Source: Telluribacter sp035998675
GTDB taxonomy: Bacteria; Bacteroidota; Bacteroidia; Cytophagales; Spirosomataceae
NCBI RefSeq assembly: GCF_035998675.1
Contig: NZ_DASYHI010000020.1
Location: 372,001 to 436,000, forward strand
Direction of reading: 5' to 3'
DNA length: 64,000 nucleotides
This document shows positions 43,446 through 53,025 of the stretch, piece after piece (positions within the stretch are counted from its first letter, which is position 1; every line of letters begins with the position of its first letter). The notes under the pieces were generated by a model. That model did not search any database. It was not told where the DNA came from and saw only the letters and a list, made by a program, of their open reading frames with translations. Position numbers and translations under genes: made by a program.

Positions 43446-44987
43446 TTAGTCCATACCACCTTTACGGGTAGCGGTTCTTTGAGCAGGCCAGGCCGTGGGT
43501 TCGCCCCGTTGCCCCACCGGAACCCGTACCTCACGCGACGCTTTTTCGTTATCCTCACTGGCCATATAAGCCAGGATGGCCGCCAGGATTACATTGCTGC
43601 GTACGTCGTCAAAGACTATTTTGTCGTAGGTGTCGAGGTTGGTATGCCAGGTATAGTTGGAATAGGACCAACTCAGTGAACTTAGCGAAAAGGCCGGAAC
43701 GCCCGCCGCTAGGAAAGAGGCATAGTCAGAGCCGCCCCCACCCGGATTACCCGGAAAGGTGTACTTGATATCCTTTGTTATTTCATCCGGTACTTTACTA
43801 ATCCAGCGGCCCAGGTAGTCGTACGCTTTGACAAACCCCTGACCGGAAATAGTGGCTACCCGACCGGTACCGTTATCCTGGTTAAAAAGGGCCTGTATTT
43901 TAGGCATCATATCGGCATGGTCCTGCACAAACGCCCGCGAGCCGTTCAGGCCCTGTTCTTCACTTCCCCAGTGACCGACAAGGATGGTCCGTTTAGGATT
44001 AGGGTATACTTGTTTCAGGATTCGCATTACTTCCATCATCATGATGGTACCGGTACCGTTGTCGGTGGCTCCGGTGCCGCCGTCCCACGAATCAAAGTGC
44101 GCTGACAGCATGACGTATTCATCCGGCTTTTCGCTGCCTTTGATTTCGGCAATGGTATTAAAGGTAGGTACCACGCCCGTTTCTTTGGATTCGGCTACCA
44201 GGTTAAGCGTTGGTTTCTGGCCGCTTTCGGCCAGGCGGTATACCAGGCCGTAGTCTTCCAGGCTCAGGTCAATGGTAGGTACTTTTTTGGTGTAGGCGCT
44301 AAAAATTTTATTGGCCCCAAATCCCTGCGACCAGTAAGAAGTCACAATACCCACGGCTCCGGCCTGTTCCAAAGCAAGGGGCAGGCCTCTGCGGTCCTTC
44401 CCGGTGCGTTGCAGGCGTACCGCCCAGGCCCGGTTTGCCTCCTCTTTTTCCTTCCGTATTTTGGCAAGAGACTCTTCCGTGGCAAACTCCTTCCAGTTAT
44501 AGTCAGGGCGGCCGGTGGGCTGATTCACCGAAATCATCACCAGTTTACCTTTTACGTTGGGTAGCCAGCGTTGAAAAGCCAGCGAATCCGCAAACTCGGG
44601 TAAAATAACTACCTCCGCCCTGACGCCCCCTTTGGGGGTAGCCGGTGACCAGGCCAATTGAGTACCTGACAGGGTTTTTACCCACGGACTAACCAGGTCG
44701 ATGTGGGTGATGCCGCGCTGCCAGCCCCGCCATTCGCCCCACTTTTCGTTGCGGGCTGGTATACCCCAGGACCCATATTTCTGCACGGCCCAGTCGTGCG
44801 CTTTCTGCATCTGCGGACTACCCACCAACCGGGGACCAATGCCGTCCATCAGTTCATGGGCAATGGTTTCGAGTTGGGAGTTCGTATTGGCTTCTTTGAT
44901 AATTTTGTCAATAACTTCATTCTGCGCCTGCGCAAACGTAAGCTGTCCCACCAGCAGGAACAGCACCATTAAATTTCGTTTTTTCAT
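43446..44987 (-). CDS. Secreted M28-family zinc peptidase
   Basis: A 513-residue exported metallopeptidase, similar to carboxypeptidase Q-type M28 enzymes that remove amino acids from short peptides. Signal peptide MKKRNLMVLFLLVGQLTFAQA. A PA domain inserts at about residues 125-270 (ALEQAGAVGIVTSYWSQGF). The di-zinc site is visible: His and Asp in SAHFDSWDGGTGATDNGTG, the catalytic Glu pair in GHWGSEEQGLNGS, then Asp in LFNQDNGTGRV and a late His in YTWHTNLDTYDKI. It is convergent with the GMC gene. Full length and apparently intact. Confidence 0.92.
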   Translation of the reverse strand: MKKRNLMVLFLLVGQLTFAQAQNEVIDKIIKEANTNSQLETIAHELMDGIGPRLVGSPQMQKAHDWAVQKYGSWGIPARNEKWGEWRGWQRGITHIDLVSPWVKTLSGTQLAWSPATPKGGVRAEVVILPEFADSLAFQRWLPNVKGKLVMISVNQPTGRPDYNWKEFATEESLAKIRKEKEEANRAWAVRLQRTGKDRRGLPLALEQAGAVGIVTSYWSQGFGANKIFSAYTKKVPTIDLSLEDYGLVYRLAESGQKPTLNLVAESKETGVVPTFNTIAEIKGSEKPDEYVMLSAHFDSWDGGTGATDNGTGTIMMMEVMRILKQVYPNPKRTILVGHWGSEEQGLNGSRAFVQDHADMMPKIQALFNQDNGTGRVATISGQGFVKAYDYLGRWISKVPDEITKDIKYTFPGNPGGGGSDYASFLAAGVPAFSLSSLSWSYSNYTWHTNLDTYDKIVFDDVRSNVILAAILAYMASEDNEKASREVRVPVGQRGEPTAWPAQRTATRKGGMD

Positions 44988-45064
44988 TGAATGGGTAGTT
45001 GTTTTGCTAAATATAAGAATAGCCTGTTAATAAACGTAACGGAGTCGGACTATCTAAACTGAAC

Positions 45065-45092
45065 CCGTGGCACGGTTGCAACCGTACCACGG
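45065..45092. repeat. REP-like palindrome, copy 1
   Basis: A 28-base near-perfect palindrome centred on ACGGTTGCAACCGT and flanked by GTGG/CCAC arms; one base pair is mismatched. It shares its core with the copies at 45924 and 45956. Confidence 0.75.
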
Positions 45093-45198
45093 ATAATTAA
45101 CTTTCAAACGCCCGCAGGAATTCAAAATATTGCCAGCACCCCAAAATTTAATACCTTTACCTCATTAAAATCTCTCTGTAAAATATAGGTCCAATTCG

Positions 45199-45237
45199 CA
45201 GCTCAAGCTGAGCTGTTGCCGCTTTCACGCGAAAGCG
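45199..45237. repeat. Two adjacent hairpins before the frameshifted gene
   Basis: CAGCTCA/TGAGCTG (7 bp stem, 3-base loop, 45199-45215) is followed at once by CGCTTTC/GAAAGCG (7 bp stem, 4-base loop, 45220-45237). They could be a leader structure or another repeat family. Confidence 0.55.
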
Positions 45238-45273
45238 CGGTAGAATTATTTATCCTGATTTTTACAGAGAATT

Positions 45274-45911
45274 ATGAATCAAACTACCACAATTGCCCTC
45301 CTGGGCGGCGGAGGCAAAACAGGTACTTACCTGGTTAATGAGCTACTCAGCCGGGGCTATTCCCTCAAACTACTTCTGCGGAAGCCAGAAAATTTTACCC
45401 TACAAAGTACTGCCATTCAAATCTGTCAGGGTGATGCCCTGGACTATGAGGACATTTGTAGGCTGGTGACTGGTTGTCAGGCGGTGGTAAGTACCCTGGG
45501 GCAGCGACCCGGTGAACCGCTGGTAGCCAGTCAGGCCACCACACATTTGCTGAAAGCAATGCAGGACCAGCAAATCATGCGGTACATCCTGGTGGCGGGA
45601 CTTAACTTGGATACCCCTACCGATAAAAAGGGAGCCCAAACCCGGATGGCTACCGACTGGATGAAGTCGACTTTTCCGGCCATTCACGAAGACCGGCAGC
45701 GGGCGTATTCCATTCTGCAACAAAGCCGGATCAACTGGACTAGGTGAGGGTACCTTTTATTGAATTTACCGAGCAAAAAGGGGCAACTGAGGTACTGCCA
45801 GACGATTGTCCCGGCGATAAAATCCGGGCAGCCGATCTGGCGGTTTTTCTGGCTGATCAGCTGACTGACACCCGGTACTTCCGGCTGTCCCCTTTTATTG
45901 CTAGCGTTTGA
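45274..45911 (+). pseudogene. NAD(P)-binding NmrA/SDR-like gene with a frameshift
   Basis: An atypical short-chain dehydrogenase-like protein. The first part (45274-45747, 157 codons) has the dinucleotide motif LLGGGGKTGTYLVNELLSRGY and continues normally to ILQQSRINWT. A one-base loss at about 45742 then brings a TGA stop. The next frame goes on without a gap from GTG at 45744 to the stop at 45911 (VRVPFIEFTEQKGATEV, CPGDKIRAADLAVFLADQL, SPFIAS), which is exactly what the family has after that point. So one ancestral gene of about 212 codons is split. A sequencing error or very recent mutation is possible because all else is intact. Confidence 0.85.
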
Positions 45912-45923
45912 AAAGACGTATGA

Positions 45924-45983
45924 ACCGGTGCCACAGTTGCAACTGAGTTCTATACCGGTGCCACGGTTGCAACCGTGGCACCG
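45924..45983. repeat. REP-like palindromes, copies 2 and 3
   Basis: A partial copy (45924-45945, ACCGGTGCCACAGTTGCAACTG) lies 10 bases from a full copy. The full copy is a perfect 28-base palindrome at 45956-45983 with half-site CGGTGCCACGGTTG. With copy 1 they bracket the frameshifted gene. Confidence 0.8.
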
Positions 45984-46079
45984 ATATGGGTACCCCCAAC
46001 TCACCTAGTACTACATTTCGGGTATACAAACTCACGTCCCCTATCTACTTCCAGTAGCCACTTTTGTAGCTAGACCATT

Positions 46080-47333
46080 TCAAAACTCCAACTGATACAG
46101 CAACTCCCCTAGCCCCTTTACACAACGCTCCACTTCCTCCCTTGTATTATAGTGCGAAAGGCTGATGCGGAGTACCCCGTCGTTCAGGTCCTTTACCCCC
46201 ATAGTTTCCAGGAGGCGGTAGGCGTAAAAATGTCCGTTCTTGGCGGCCACATCGTACGCCACCAGTCCGTCGGCCAGGGCTTTGGCAGGTACCTTAGGGG
46301 AAGCAAGGGCTATGTTAGCTTCGCGCCCATCCGAGGTACTTCTTCCATAAATGCGAACAGGCAGGTCCTTCAAATGATCCAGCAGGTAGGCACTCAATTC
46401 GGTTTCGTGCTGGTGCATAAGGGCCGAAACGACACGGGCTTTTTCATGCAGAGGTACTTCTCCGGAGGAACCAAAGTTATGCTCATAGACCGTACTGAAA
46501 TAGTCACCAATACCGGCCAGGGCGGCAATAGCGGCATGGTCGGGACCGGCGGCGTCCAGTTGTTTGTACGGGTAAGGTACATTAAAGAAATGGCACTGCG
46601 GCTCCAGTTCTTCCAGGAAGCTTTCTTTGACTACCATCACACCCTGGTGGGTTCCGTAGGTTTTGTAGGTACTAAAAACGTAGGCATCCACGTCCAGTTC
46701 ATCCAGGTTTGGCCAGCTATGGGGCGCGTAGGATACGCCATCCACTACCAGACGGGTGTTGTTCTGCCGGGCCAGCCGGGCAATCCGGTTTATTGGATTG
46801 ATAGTACCTATTATATTGGAGCTGTGGGTAACGCAGAGGATAACCGTCCGGGGACTTAATAACTTTTCCAGGTCTTCCAGGTCGAGTTCGCCGGTTTCGG
46901 GATTAACCTTCCAGAATGTAAGGGTAGCCCCCTGCCGCTGACACAGGCGTTCCCAGCCGCCAATGTTGGACTCGTGGTCTTGTTCAGTCACAATAACTTC
47001 GGTATCTTTTTGAACCAGCGGCGTGCAGGCAATGGTGAGGGTGTTGAAGTTCTGAGTGGAAGAAGCCCCCAACGTTACCCGCTCCATGGGTACATTCAGC
47101 AGGGCAGCCATGGTACTTCGCCCTTCATCCATGGCCTCACCGGCCTGGTTGGAAATTGGATTGGCCCCGTAGGGCTGTACTTTGTAATTGGTGTAAAAGT
47201 CGGTCAGGCGGTCAATTACGGCCCCGGCCACGTAACTACCGCCGGCATTGTCCAGAAAACCGACTTTTTGCCCCAGTTCCGTTTGAAACACCGGGAATTG
47301 CTGGCGTATGAAATCAATATCTAATACTTTCAT
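46080..47333 (-). CDS. Class V aminotransferase, cysteine-desulfurase-like
   Basis: A 417-residue PLP enzyme related to CsdA/SufS and kynureninase-like proteins. The PLP lysine is Lys224 in FSTYKTYGTHQG. Other landmarks are FLDNAGGSYV (residues 26-35), TEQDHESNIGGW with the histidine that stacks on PLP, CVTHSSNIIGTINP and VVDGVSYAPH. The usual catalytic-cysteine loop of SufS is not recognisable: the region after residue 350 reads DVAAKNGHFYAYRLLETMG. So desulfurase activity is uncertain, and a different substrate is possible. No iron-sulfur assembly genes are near. Confidence 0.82.
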   Translation of the reverse strand: MKVLDIDFIRQQFPVFQTELGQKVGFLDNAGGSYVAGAVIDRLTDFYTNYKVQPYGANPISNQAGEAMDEGRSTMAALLNVPMERVTLGASSTQNFNTLTIACTPLVQKDTEVIVTEQDHESNIGGWERLCQRQGATLTFWKVNPETGELDLEDLEKLLSPRTVILCVTHSSNIIGTINPINRIARLARQNNTRLVVDGVSYAPHSWPNLDELDVDAYVFSTYKTYGTHQGVMVVKESFLEELEPQCHFFNVPYPYKQLDAAGPDHAAIAALAGIGDYFSTVYEHNFGSSGEVPLHEKARVVSALMHQHETELSAYLLDHLKDLPVRIYGRSTSDGREANIALASPKVPAKALADGLVAYDVAAKNGHFYAYRLLETMGVKDLNDGVLRISLSHYNTREEVERCVKGLGELLYQLEF

Positions 47334-47495
47334 GTGCTTCTAACTGGTTACTTTTTGGAATTGATGTGGCCAAAATAACAAAAGTTTACCATCCGCGCCC
47401 ACCCTACATACTACTTTAAAATAACCCTTGACTTATATATAATTTGTTTATACATTAGTTCCATTTCAAACCTTCCTCCAATTCGTACTTTACCT

Positions 47496-48374
47496 ATGAA
47501 AATAAAGCCAACGATCACAGCAACCCTTGTCGGTAGCCTACTTTTTATTTTATCCTGTAGCCAGTTTCAGGAACATGAAAGAAATGAAGAAGTGATGGTA
47601 GAAGTGGATTTAATGAAAGTTCCACTACCACCAGACGCGGCTTCAGTGCCACCCCAGCAAGGAGAGCCTTTGCCTTCTACGCCTCAGGCAAATCAACAAA
47701 AAACGGTACGAAAAATAATCAGGAGTGGAAGCCTCGGGTTTGAAACAATGGATGCAGAAAATACCCGTGGCCTTATAGATAAAAGCCTAACAACTTATAA
47801 AGGATATGTTTCCAATGATGAGATTGATAAAACCTCTGATAGAATTCAATATAGTTTGACGATAAGGGTACCTGCAGAAAACTTTGACCTATTTCTGGAA
47901 TCAATTCAAAAAAGCACCTCGTCATTTATTGATAAAAAGGTTGAAGCACAGGATGTCACGGAAGAATATATTGACGTAGAAGCCCGGCTGAGAACAAAAA
48001 AAGACCTTGAAAGTCGCTATAAAGTTCTGCTTCAGCGTGCCAATTCTGTGCAGGATGTTCTGGCTATCGAAAAAGAAATTGGAAAGCTGCGAGCCGAAAT
48101 AGAATCGACTGAGGGTCGTTTCAGGTACCTGAATGACAGAATTTCCTTTAGTACTGTCCGGATTGAGTACTACGTAGTAACAGGGCAATCCCTTGCTTTT
48201 ATCTCCCAGGCAGGACCTGCATTTAAACAAGGCTGGGACAACCTTCTAACTTTCTTTATTTCCTTGATTTACGTTTGGCCTTTCTTGTTAATCGTAGTAG
48301 TGGCAACCTTGATTTTATTGCGATCGTTAAAGAAAAGTAGAAGTAATAGAGTGATTCCGGAAATACAATCTTGA
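47496..48374 (+). CDS. DUF4349 lipoprotein
   Basis: A 292-residue envelope protein. The signal peptide ends in ILSC, giving Cys21. The DUF4349 domain covers about 68-270: VRKIIRSGSLGFETMDAENTR, LTIRVPAENFDLFLESIQK, then a coiled coil (EARLRTKKDLESRYKVLLQRANSVQDVLAIEKEIGKLRAEIESTEGRFRYLNDRI). A C-terminal transmembrane helix follows (about 247-272, LTFFISLIYVWPFLLIVVVATLILL) with a basic tail. The combination of lipobox and C-terminal helix suggests a protein anchored at both ends. Its role is unknown; the gene is single. Confidence 0.85.
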   Translation: MKIKPTITATLVGSLLFILSCSQFQEHERNEEVMVEVDLMKVPLPPDAASVPPQQGEPLPSTPQANQQKTVRKIIRSGSLGFETMDAENTRGLIDKSLTTYKGYVSNDEIDKTSDRIQYSLTIRVPAENFDLFLESIQKSTSSFIDKKVEAQDVTEEYIDVEARLRTKKDLESRYKVLLQRANSVQDVLAIEKEIGKLRAEIESTEGRFRYLNDRISFSTVRIEYYVVTGQSLAFISQAGPAFKQGWDNLLTFFISLIYVWPFLLIVVVATLILLRSLKKSRSNRVIPEIQS

Positions 48375-48463
48375 TAAGCACTCAAATTGGAAGCAAAAAT
48401 CTACTTACGTTCGGAGAAGCATTTTGGTTATGAGCAATGAATAAAGGGTATAGTTTACCTTTA

Positions 48464-48499
48464 CAACGAAGTCCGGGCGGTACCGCCCGGACTTCGTTG
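48464..48499. terminator. Perfect 36-base palindrome, probable bidirectional terminator
   Basis: The sequence reads the same on both strands from 48464 to 48499, centred on GGTACC, with half-site CAACGAAGTCCGGGCGGT. It lies between two convergent genes. It has no T run, so it could instead be a repeat or protein-binding site. Confidence 0.6.
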
Positions 48500-48528
48500 C
48501 TTAACGCTGTTCAAATGCTATCAGCCAA

Positions 48529-51500
48529 TTACTGCTTCTTTAAAGTTGCCAGGAACTCTACTACGTCCCGAATTTCACGCTTGGACATAATGTAGCCCAT
48601 GGGTGGCATGCTTGACGGCATGTTGTCGCGCTTGGCGATACGCGCTACGGCTACTTTCAAAGGCTCTGCTTCGGAAGTCTTAAGCTCCAGCAACTGGTCC
48701 GATTCGTGAAGTAAGGTACCGGTTACGGTTTGCCCGTCTTTCAGCGTCAGGGTAACTACCCCAAAGCCGGGGGCGAGGCGCGCACTAGGCTCAATGAGAG
48801 CCTGCAGGAGTTGCTCGCGGGTCAGTTCGTCGCCGATGGTAGTAAGCGAAGGACCTACGGCTCCGCCCCGGCCGCCAATGGAGTGGCAGCGTACGCACTG
48901 GCCGGTGGAGTTGGTAAAGAAGTACCGGCTACCTACCTGCCGATTGCCCCCGAACAGGGCCTCCTGGTACTCGGCCATGCCAGCACCAGTGGGTTTTAGG
49001 GCGGTCAGTCTGGCCCTGAGTGCCTCCGAGTGCGTTGAGTCAACAGCTTCGGCCAGTTCCAGATTCAGGCTGGGTGACAGCTCTTTATTGCCCATTCGGG
49101 TTACCAAACCTTCCAGTATTCGCTCGGTTTTGGAGGCAGGCATGGTACTGAGTACCCGTAGCATCTGCTGCTGTTCTTTTACACCTCCTTTTTCAAAAGT
49201 TAGTTTTACCACTTCTGCCAAAGCATCCTGCGACATATTCAACTCACTTACCAGTCCCAGGGCGGTGGTACGAACATCCTCATCGGCATCACTCATTCCT
49301 TTTTTGATAATAGAGTCCATGTCGCTGTACCGCAGCTTGTGCAGGGAAGTGAGCAGGGCCGAACGTACTTCCGGCGACTTGCTTTCGTTCAGCACCCGTA
49401 CCAGACTGGTATTGCTATCGGTAATTCCCAGCTCACCCAGCATCTGGGCGGCGGCTATTACCACTTCATTGTTCTGGTCCTGCAGCAGGTCATTGATATG
49501 CGGCATAACTTTGGCGCGTACCAGCGCGGCGTCGCGCCGGAACTCTCCCCGGTAGCGGCCATCGACCCGGTCCAACACCGATGGATTGGCCCAGGTACCC
49601 AGGGCAGCCAGGGCTTCCGAGCGTATCTCTTTCGGCACATCGGTTCTTTTGGAAAAAGCAATCAGGTCGTTCAGCTCGTCCTCCCCACCAACCCGCAGCG
49701 CAGCATTGATGGCCCGGCGCAGCAGGGGCTCCGAAGTAAAGCGTTTTTCTTTCAGAATGGCGGCCAGATCCGGCAAAGCAGATGGAATTGACTCATCATC
49801 GTTGATGGCACGGGCCGCTTCGGTAACTATGTATTCGTCTTTATCCCGCAGGAAAAGCCTGACTTTATCACTTTTCAACCGGCGAAGAACCAGTACGCCC
49901 GCCAGACGAAGTGATTTGTTTGGGTTGTTTGCCAATGCGACAATGGGTTCAACTTCACCAATCCGGGTCAGGGCCATAACGCCGGCATGACGCAGGTACA
50001 AGTCCTCATCGTTGTTGGTCTGGATCATTTTCAGCAAGGGAGCCACGGCATCCCGGTAGCCAATCCGACCCAGGGCCTGAGCGCTAAAAAACTTCACCCG
50101 GGGATGGGTACTTGACAGCAAAGGTACCAGTACCGAACCGGCCTCCGCTATGTTGGCGTCGCCGATAACCTTGGCGGCCTGGGCTACGATTTCGGGATCA
50201 GAGTCTTTCAGCAGGGGCAGCAGACCACTGGCGTAGGACTTGCTCTGACGGGCCAGCTGACCCAGCCCCCAGATACCATGAATCCGGGCCAGTTGGCTTC
50301 CGGTCTGGGCGGTGGCTTTGCTCAGGATGAGAGCGCCTTTCTGACCACGACGGGCCAGTTCAAGCTGTGCCTTCTGCCGAATTCGCATATCGGCGAAAGA
50401 CAACAAGGAATAGAGCCGGTCTTCGGACTGGGCCGCGTAGTCAAGCTGCATCAGCTGTTTGGTCTCAGCCCGCAGGTCTTTAAGATCATTTTTGTCATCA
50501 CTTACATCCAGCTTCCACACCCGGCCGGCGTCTTTGGTATTCCAGCCGTTGATCCAGTCGGCAACGTACAGCGCGCCATCCGGGCCAAACCGAATTCCCG
50601 TGGGAAGAATGCCGCTTAGTACATCGGTTTCCCCGTCCAGTACAAAGGAAGCTCCTTTGGGCTTGAGGCCGAATGACCAGATGTGTGACCGGGAAGGATT
50701 CCCTACGAATTCCACCAGGAAAAACTTATTTTTCCAGGCGGAACCCAGGGCAGTACCGGGGTTGTAAACCATACCGGTAGGTCCGTTGTGGAAATTCTGA
50801 ATGGGGGGAATGATGTAGGCAGCCTGGCCTTCCCAGCGGGGGGTGTACAGTTTTTCGTCCATCCATACCTTATAGGAATTGTTGCGGGGGTCGGTGTACT
50901 TACCGTACTGCCAGTTGGCCCGCCAGCCCGCATCCGATCCATCTACAATGTGAACCAGACGCTCGCTTTCGCCGGGGTGGTCTCCGTCGTTGTCGGCGGT
51001 AATGAGGTTACCGTAATCATCAAATACAAACTCGTGGGTGTTGCGCAGGCCGGCGGCAAATACCTCAAAGCCGCTACCGTCGGGGTTTGACCGTACAATA
51101 ACGCCCTCGTTGGAGTACTTGTGGTGTACGCCTGCGGCGGTGGTAATATTGGCCCCAATATCACCTATACCCCAATAGATCCGGCCGTCGGGGCCTTCTA
51201 TCGCGCCTGACATGCCGTGCCCGCCAAACCCGATGTGGATTCCATACCCATGACTAATAGAAGTCTTTTCGTCCAGAACCCCATCCCCATTGGTGTCGCG
51301 CAGGCGCCACATATCCGGCGCGATTCCCACAAAAACATCCTGGGCCCGTACCAGCAAGGCACCGGCGACATCGGAAACTTCTTCGTAGAAATCGTTCAGG
51401 ATACGCATGGATACATCGGCCAGGCCGTCGCCGGAGGTATCTTCCAGGCGCCATACCTCTTCCTTCTCCACGGTCAGGTCGTGCCAGTCGTGGATACCAT

Positions 51501-51945
51501 CTTCATTCAGGTCGGGCAGCCATTCGTTTTCCTTACTTTTCTCGGTAGCAAAGGTACTGCGCAAAAACGCCCGGCGGTCTTCTACGGTCTGTAGAGCAAT
51601 GGATTGGGTCATCCAGTTGCGGTGCCCGCGGATATCAAACTCGGAGTTCCGGCCCCGGTTGGTACTTGTGAGGTATACCCTGCCTTGGTCATCAATGGAC
51701 ATGGCAATGGGATCCGGCGCCAGCGAATCGGTAGCCCACAGGTCCAGCTTGAGACCATCGGCAAGTTTAACGGGGGTATTTTCCCGGATTTCCTTGGCTC
51801 TTTGACGAGCCTGGGCGGGATCTTCCTTAATGGTTAAAGCCGTTGATTTGGTACCCGAAGGCGAAAGTTTCATACAAGATACCACTACCATAGCGGTCAG
51901 GGCCATGAGTGGTACTGGTTTTCGAAGTACTTTTCTAAAATTCAT
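48529..51945 (-). CDS. Large HEAT-repeat/cytochrome c lipoprotein (membrane-bound dehydrogenase type)
   Basis: An 1138-residue lipoprotein (lipobox MVVVSC, Cys24). The first half is a beta-propeller dehydrogenase-like domain (about 60-480), with EF-hand-like loops (DLNEDGIHDW, DTSGDGLAD, DTNGDGVLDE) and FGPDGALYVADWING. The middle (about 520-960) is an array of HEAT repeats. The C-terminal cytochrome c domain has one heme motif, CVRCH, and a PSARLAPGFG segment, ending in RDVVEFLATLKK. Proteins of this build are common in Bacteroidota and Planctomycetes and are thought to oxidise sugars or similar substrates at the cell surface, but the substrate is unproven. Confidence 0.88.
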   Translation of the reverse strand: MNFRKVLRKPVPLMALTAMVVVSCMKLSPSGTKSTALTIKEDPAQARQRAKEIRENTPVKLADGLKLDLWATDSLAPDPIAMSIDDQGRVYLTSTNRGRNSEFDIRGHRNWMTQSIALQTVEDRRAFLRSTFATEKSKENEWLPDLNEDGIHDWHDLTVEKEEVWRLEDTSGDGLADVSMRILNDFYEEVSDVAGALLVRAQDVFVGIAPDMWRLRDTNGDGVLDEKTSISHGYGIHIGFGGHGMSGAIEGPDGRIYWGIGDIGANITTAAGVHHKYSNEGVIVRSNPDGSGFEVFAAGLRNTHEFVFDDYGNLITADNDGDHPGESERLVHIVDGSDAGWRANWQYGKYTDPRNNSYKVWMDEKLYTPRWEGQAAYIIPPIQNFHNGPTGMVYNPGTALGSAWKNKFFLVEFVGNPSRSHIWSFGLKPKGASFVLDGETDVLSGILPTGIRFGPDGALYVADWINGWNTKDAGRVWKLDVSDDKNDLKDLRAETKQLMQLDYAAQSEDRLYSLLSFADMRIRQKAQLELARRGQKGALILSKATAQTGSQLARIHGIWGLGQLARQSKSYASGLLPLLKDSDPEIVAQAAKVIGDANIAEAGSVLVPLLSSTHPRVKFFSAQALGRIGYRDAVAPLLKMIQTNNDEDLYLRHAGVMALTRIGEVEPIVALANNPNKSLRLAGVLVLRRLKSDKVRLFLRDKDEYIVTEAARAINDDESIPSALPDLAAILKEKRFTSEPLLRRAINAALRVGGEDELNDLIAFSKRTDVPKEIRSEALAALGTWANPSVLDRVDGRYRGEFRRDAALVRAKVMPHINDLLQDQNNEVVIAAAQMLGELGITDSNTSLVRVLNESKSPEVRSALLTSLHKLRYSDMDSIIKKGMSDADEDVRTTALGLVSELNMSQDALAEVVKLTFEKGGVKEQQQMLRVLSTMPASKTERILEGLVTRMGNKELSPSLNLELAEAVDSTHSEALRARLTALKPTGAGMAEYQEALFGGNRQVGSRYFFTNSTGQCVRCHSIGGRGGAVGPSLTTIGDELTREQLLQALIEPSARLAPGFGVVTLTLKDGQTVTGTLLHESDQLLELKTSEAEPLKVAVARIAKRDNMPSSMPPMGYIMSKREIRDVVEFLATLKKQ

Positions 51946-52090
51946 GGATGGAGTACTTAATATAAAAGGTTAATTGCCCTTGACTTGTAAAAATCGGCAT
52001 TATTTAACCAATTAGAGCAGTAAAAAGAAGATTTTTACTGTAAAAACAACAGAATTTACCGAATACTACCGCCCGGAAACTATAACCTGA

Positions 52091-53011
52091 TTACACTTCC
52101 AGGGGCTCGGGGATGGTTATGGAAAGTAGCTGAGGTACCATATGAGCGGTAACCTTTTTTACCTGTCCCTTGTATTCACCGTCAATTTGAAAGTCTACCT
52201 CCTGCTCAATACATTCAATTTCAGCCTGTGTCACCGAAAGAATAGTTACTACCTCGGGATCAAATTCGGTGTTGCCGGCAATTAATTTGGCGAGTTCAAT
52301 GACGTCCCATTTTTTGGCAATTACAACTTCAAATTTACCATCCATAATACTGCCATGCGGGTTGATAGTTACCCCGGTACCGTACTTACGGGCATTGGCA
52401 ATTATGACTATGATGGCATCGGATTCCACTACTTCCTCCCCCGCCCTGACCCGCACCCGGAAAACTTCGTGTTCGGTAAGGGTCTTAAAAACCTCCATGG
52501 CGTAGCCAATCTGCCCTCTGGTATCTCCCTGCTCGTAATTCTTGATCAGCAGCGCGTTTAGCCCCAAATCACTGAGATGAAGACTGATTTCACCATTTAT
52601 TCTGACGCCATCCATCCGAATGACTTTATTGCTCATCGCTACCTCCAGCGCCTCCACCATGTCAGGCGGCACATTAAAACTGGTAGCCAATCCGTTGGAC
52701 GACCCGGCGGGTAAAATACCCAATATGGCGCTACGCCCTTCCAGGGCCTCAGCGGCCAGGCAAATAGTACCATCGCCCCCCGCTACCAGTACGCGCGTTG
52801 GCTGAAGAGTGTCAATTATGGTTTTTATAGCCCGAAGGTCGTTTTCACCGGTTGTAGTATAAACTTCCAGTTCCTTGTTTTCCATCTGACAGCGGTTGAC
52901 AATCATATCAACAATGTCCTCTTTTTCCAGGTTACCCGAAATAGGATTGACAATCAGTAATAGCTTTTCCAAGAATGGCATATTATTTTTTATAGTATTA
53001 TCATTATTCAT
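52091..53011 (-). CDS. Diacylglycerol/lipid kinase-family protein
   Basis: A 306-residue cytoplasmic or membrane-associated kinase of the YegS/DagK-LCB5 group, which phosphorylates diacylglycerol or related lipids. The glycine-rich phosphate site LLIVNPISGN is at 18-27 and the nucleotide motif GGDGT at 78-82. LGILPAGSSNGLATSF replaces the usual GT(x)NDxA region. A C-terminal beta-sandwich holds QIDGEY. An internal ATG ten codons later (MPFLEKLLL) is an equally good start. It is divergent from the phosphatidate-phosphatase-like gene with only 14 bases between start codons, so the two must share control DNA. Confidence 0.87.
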   Translation of the reverse strand: MNNDNTIKNNMPFLEKLLLIVNPISGNLEKEDIVDMIVNRCQMENKELEVYTTTGENDLRAIKTIIDTLQPTRVLVAGGDGTICLAAEALEGRSAILGILPAGSSNGLATSFNVPPDMVEALEVAMSNKVIRMDGVRINGEISLHLSDLGLNALLIKNYEQGDTRGQIGYAMEVFKTLTEHEVFRVRVRAGEEVVESDAIIVIIANARKYGTGVTINPHGSIMDGKFEVVIAKKWDVIELAKLIAGNTEFDPEVVTILSVTQAEIECIEQEVDFQIDGEYKGQVKKVTAHMVPQLLSITIPEPLEV

Positions 53012-53025
53012 TAAAATGGACCTGA

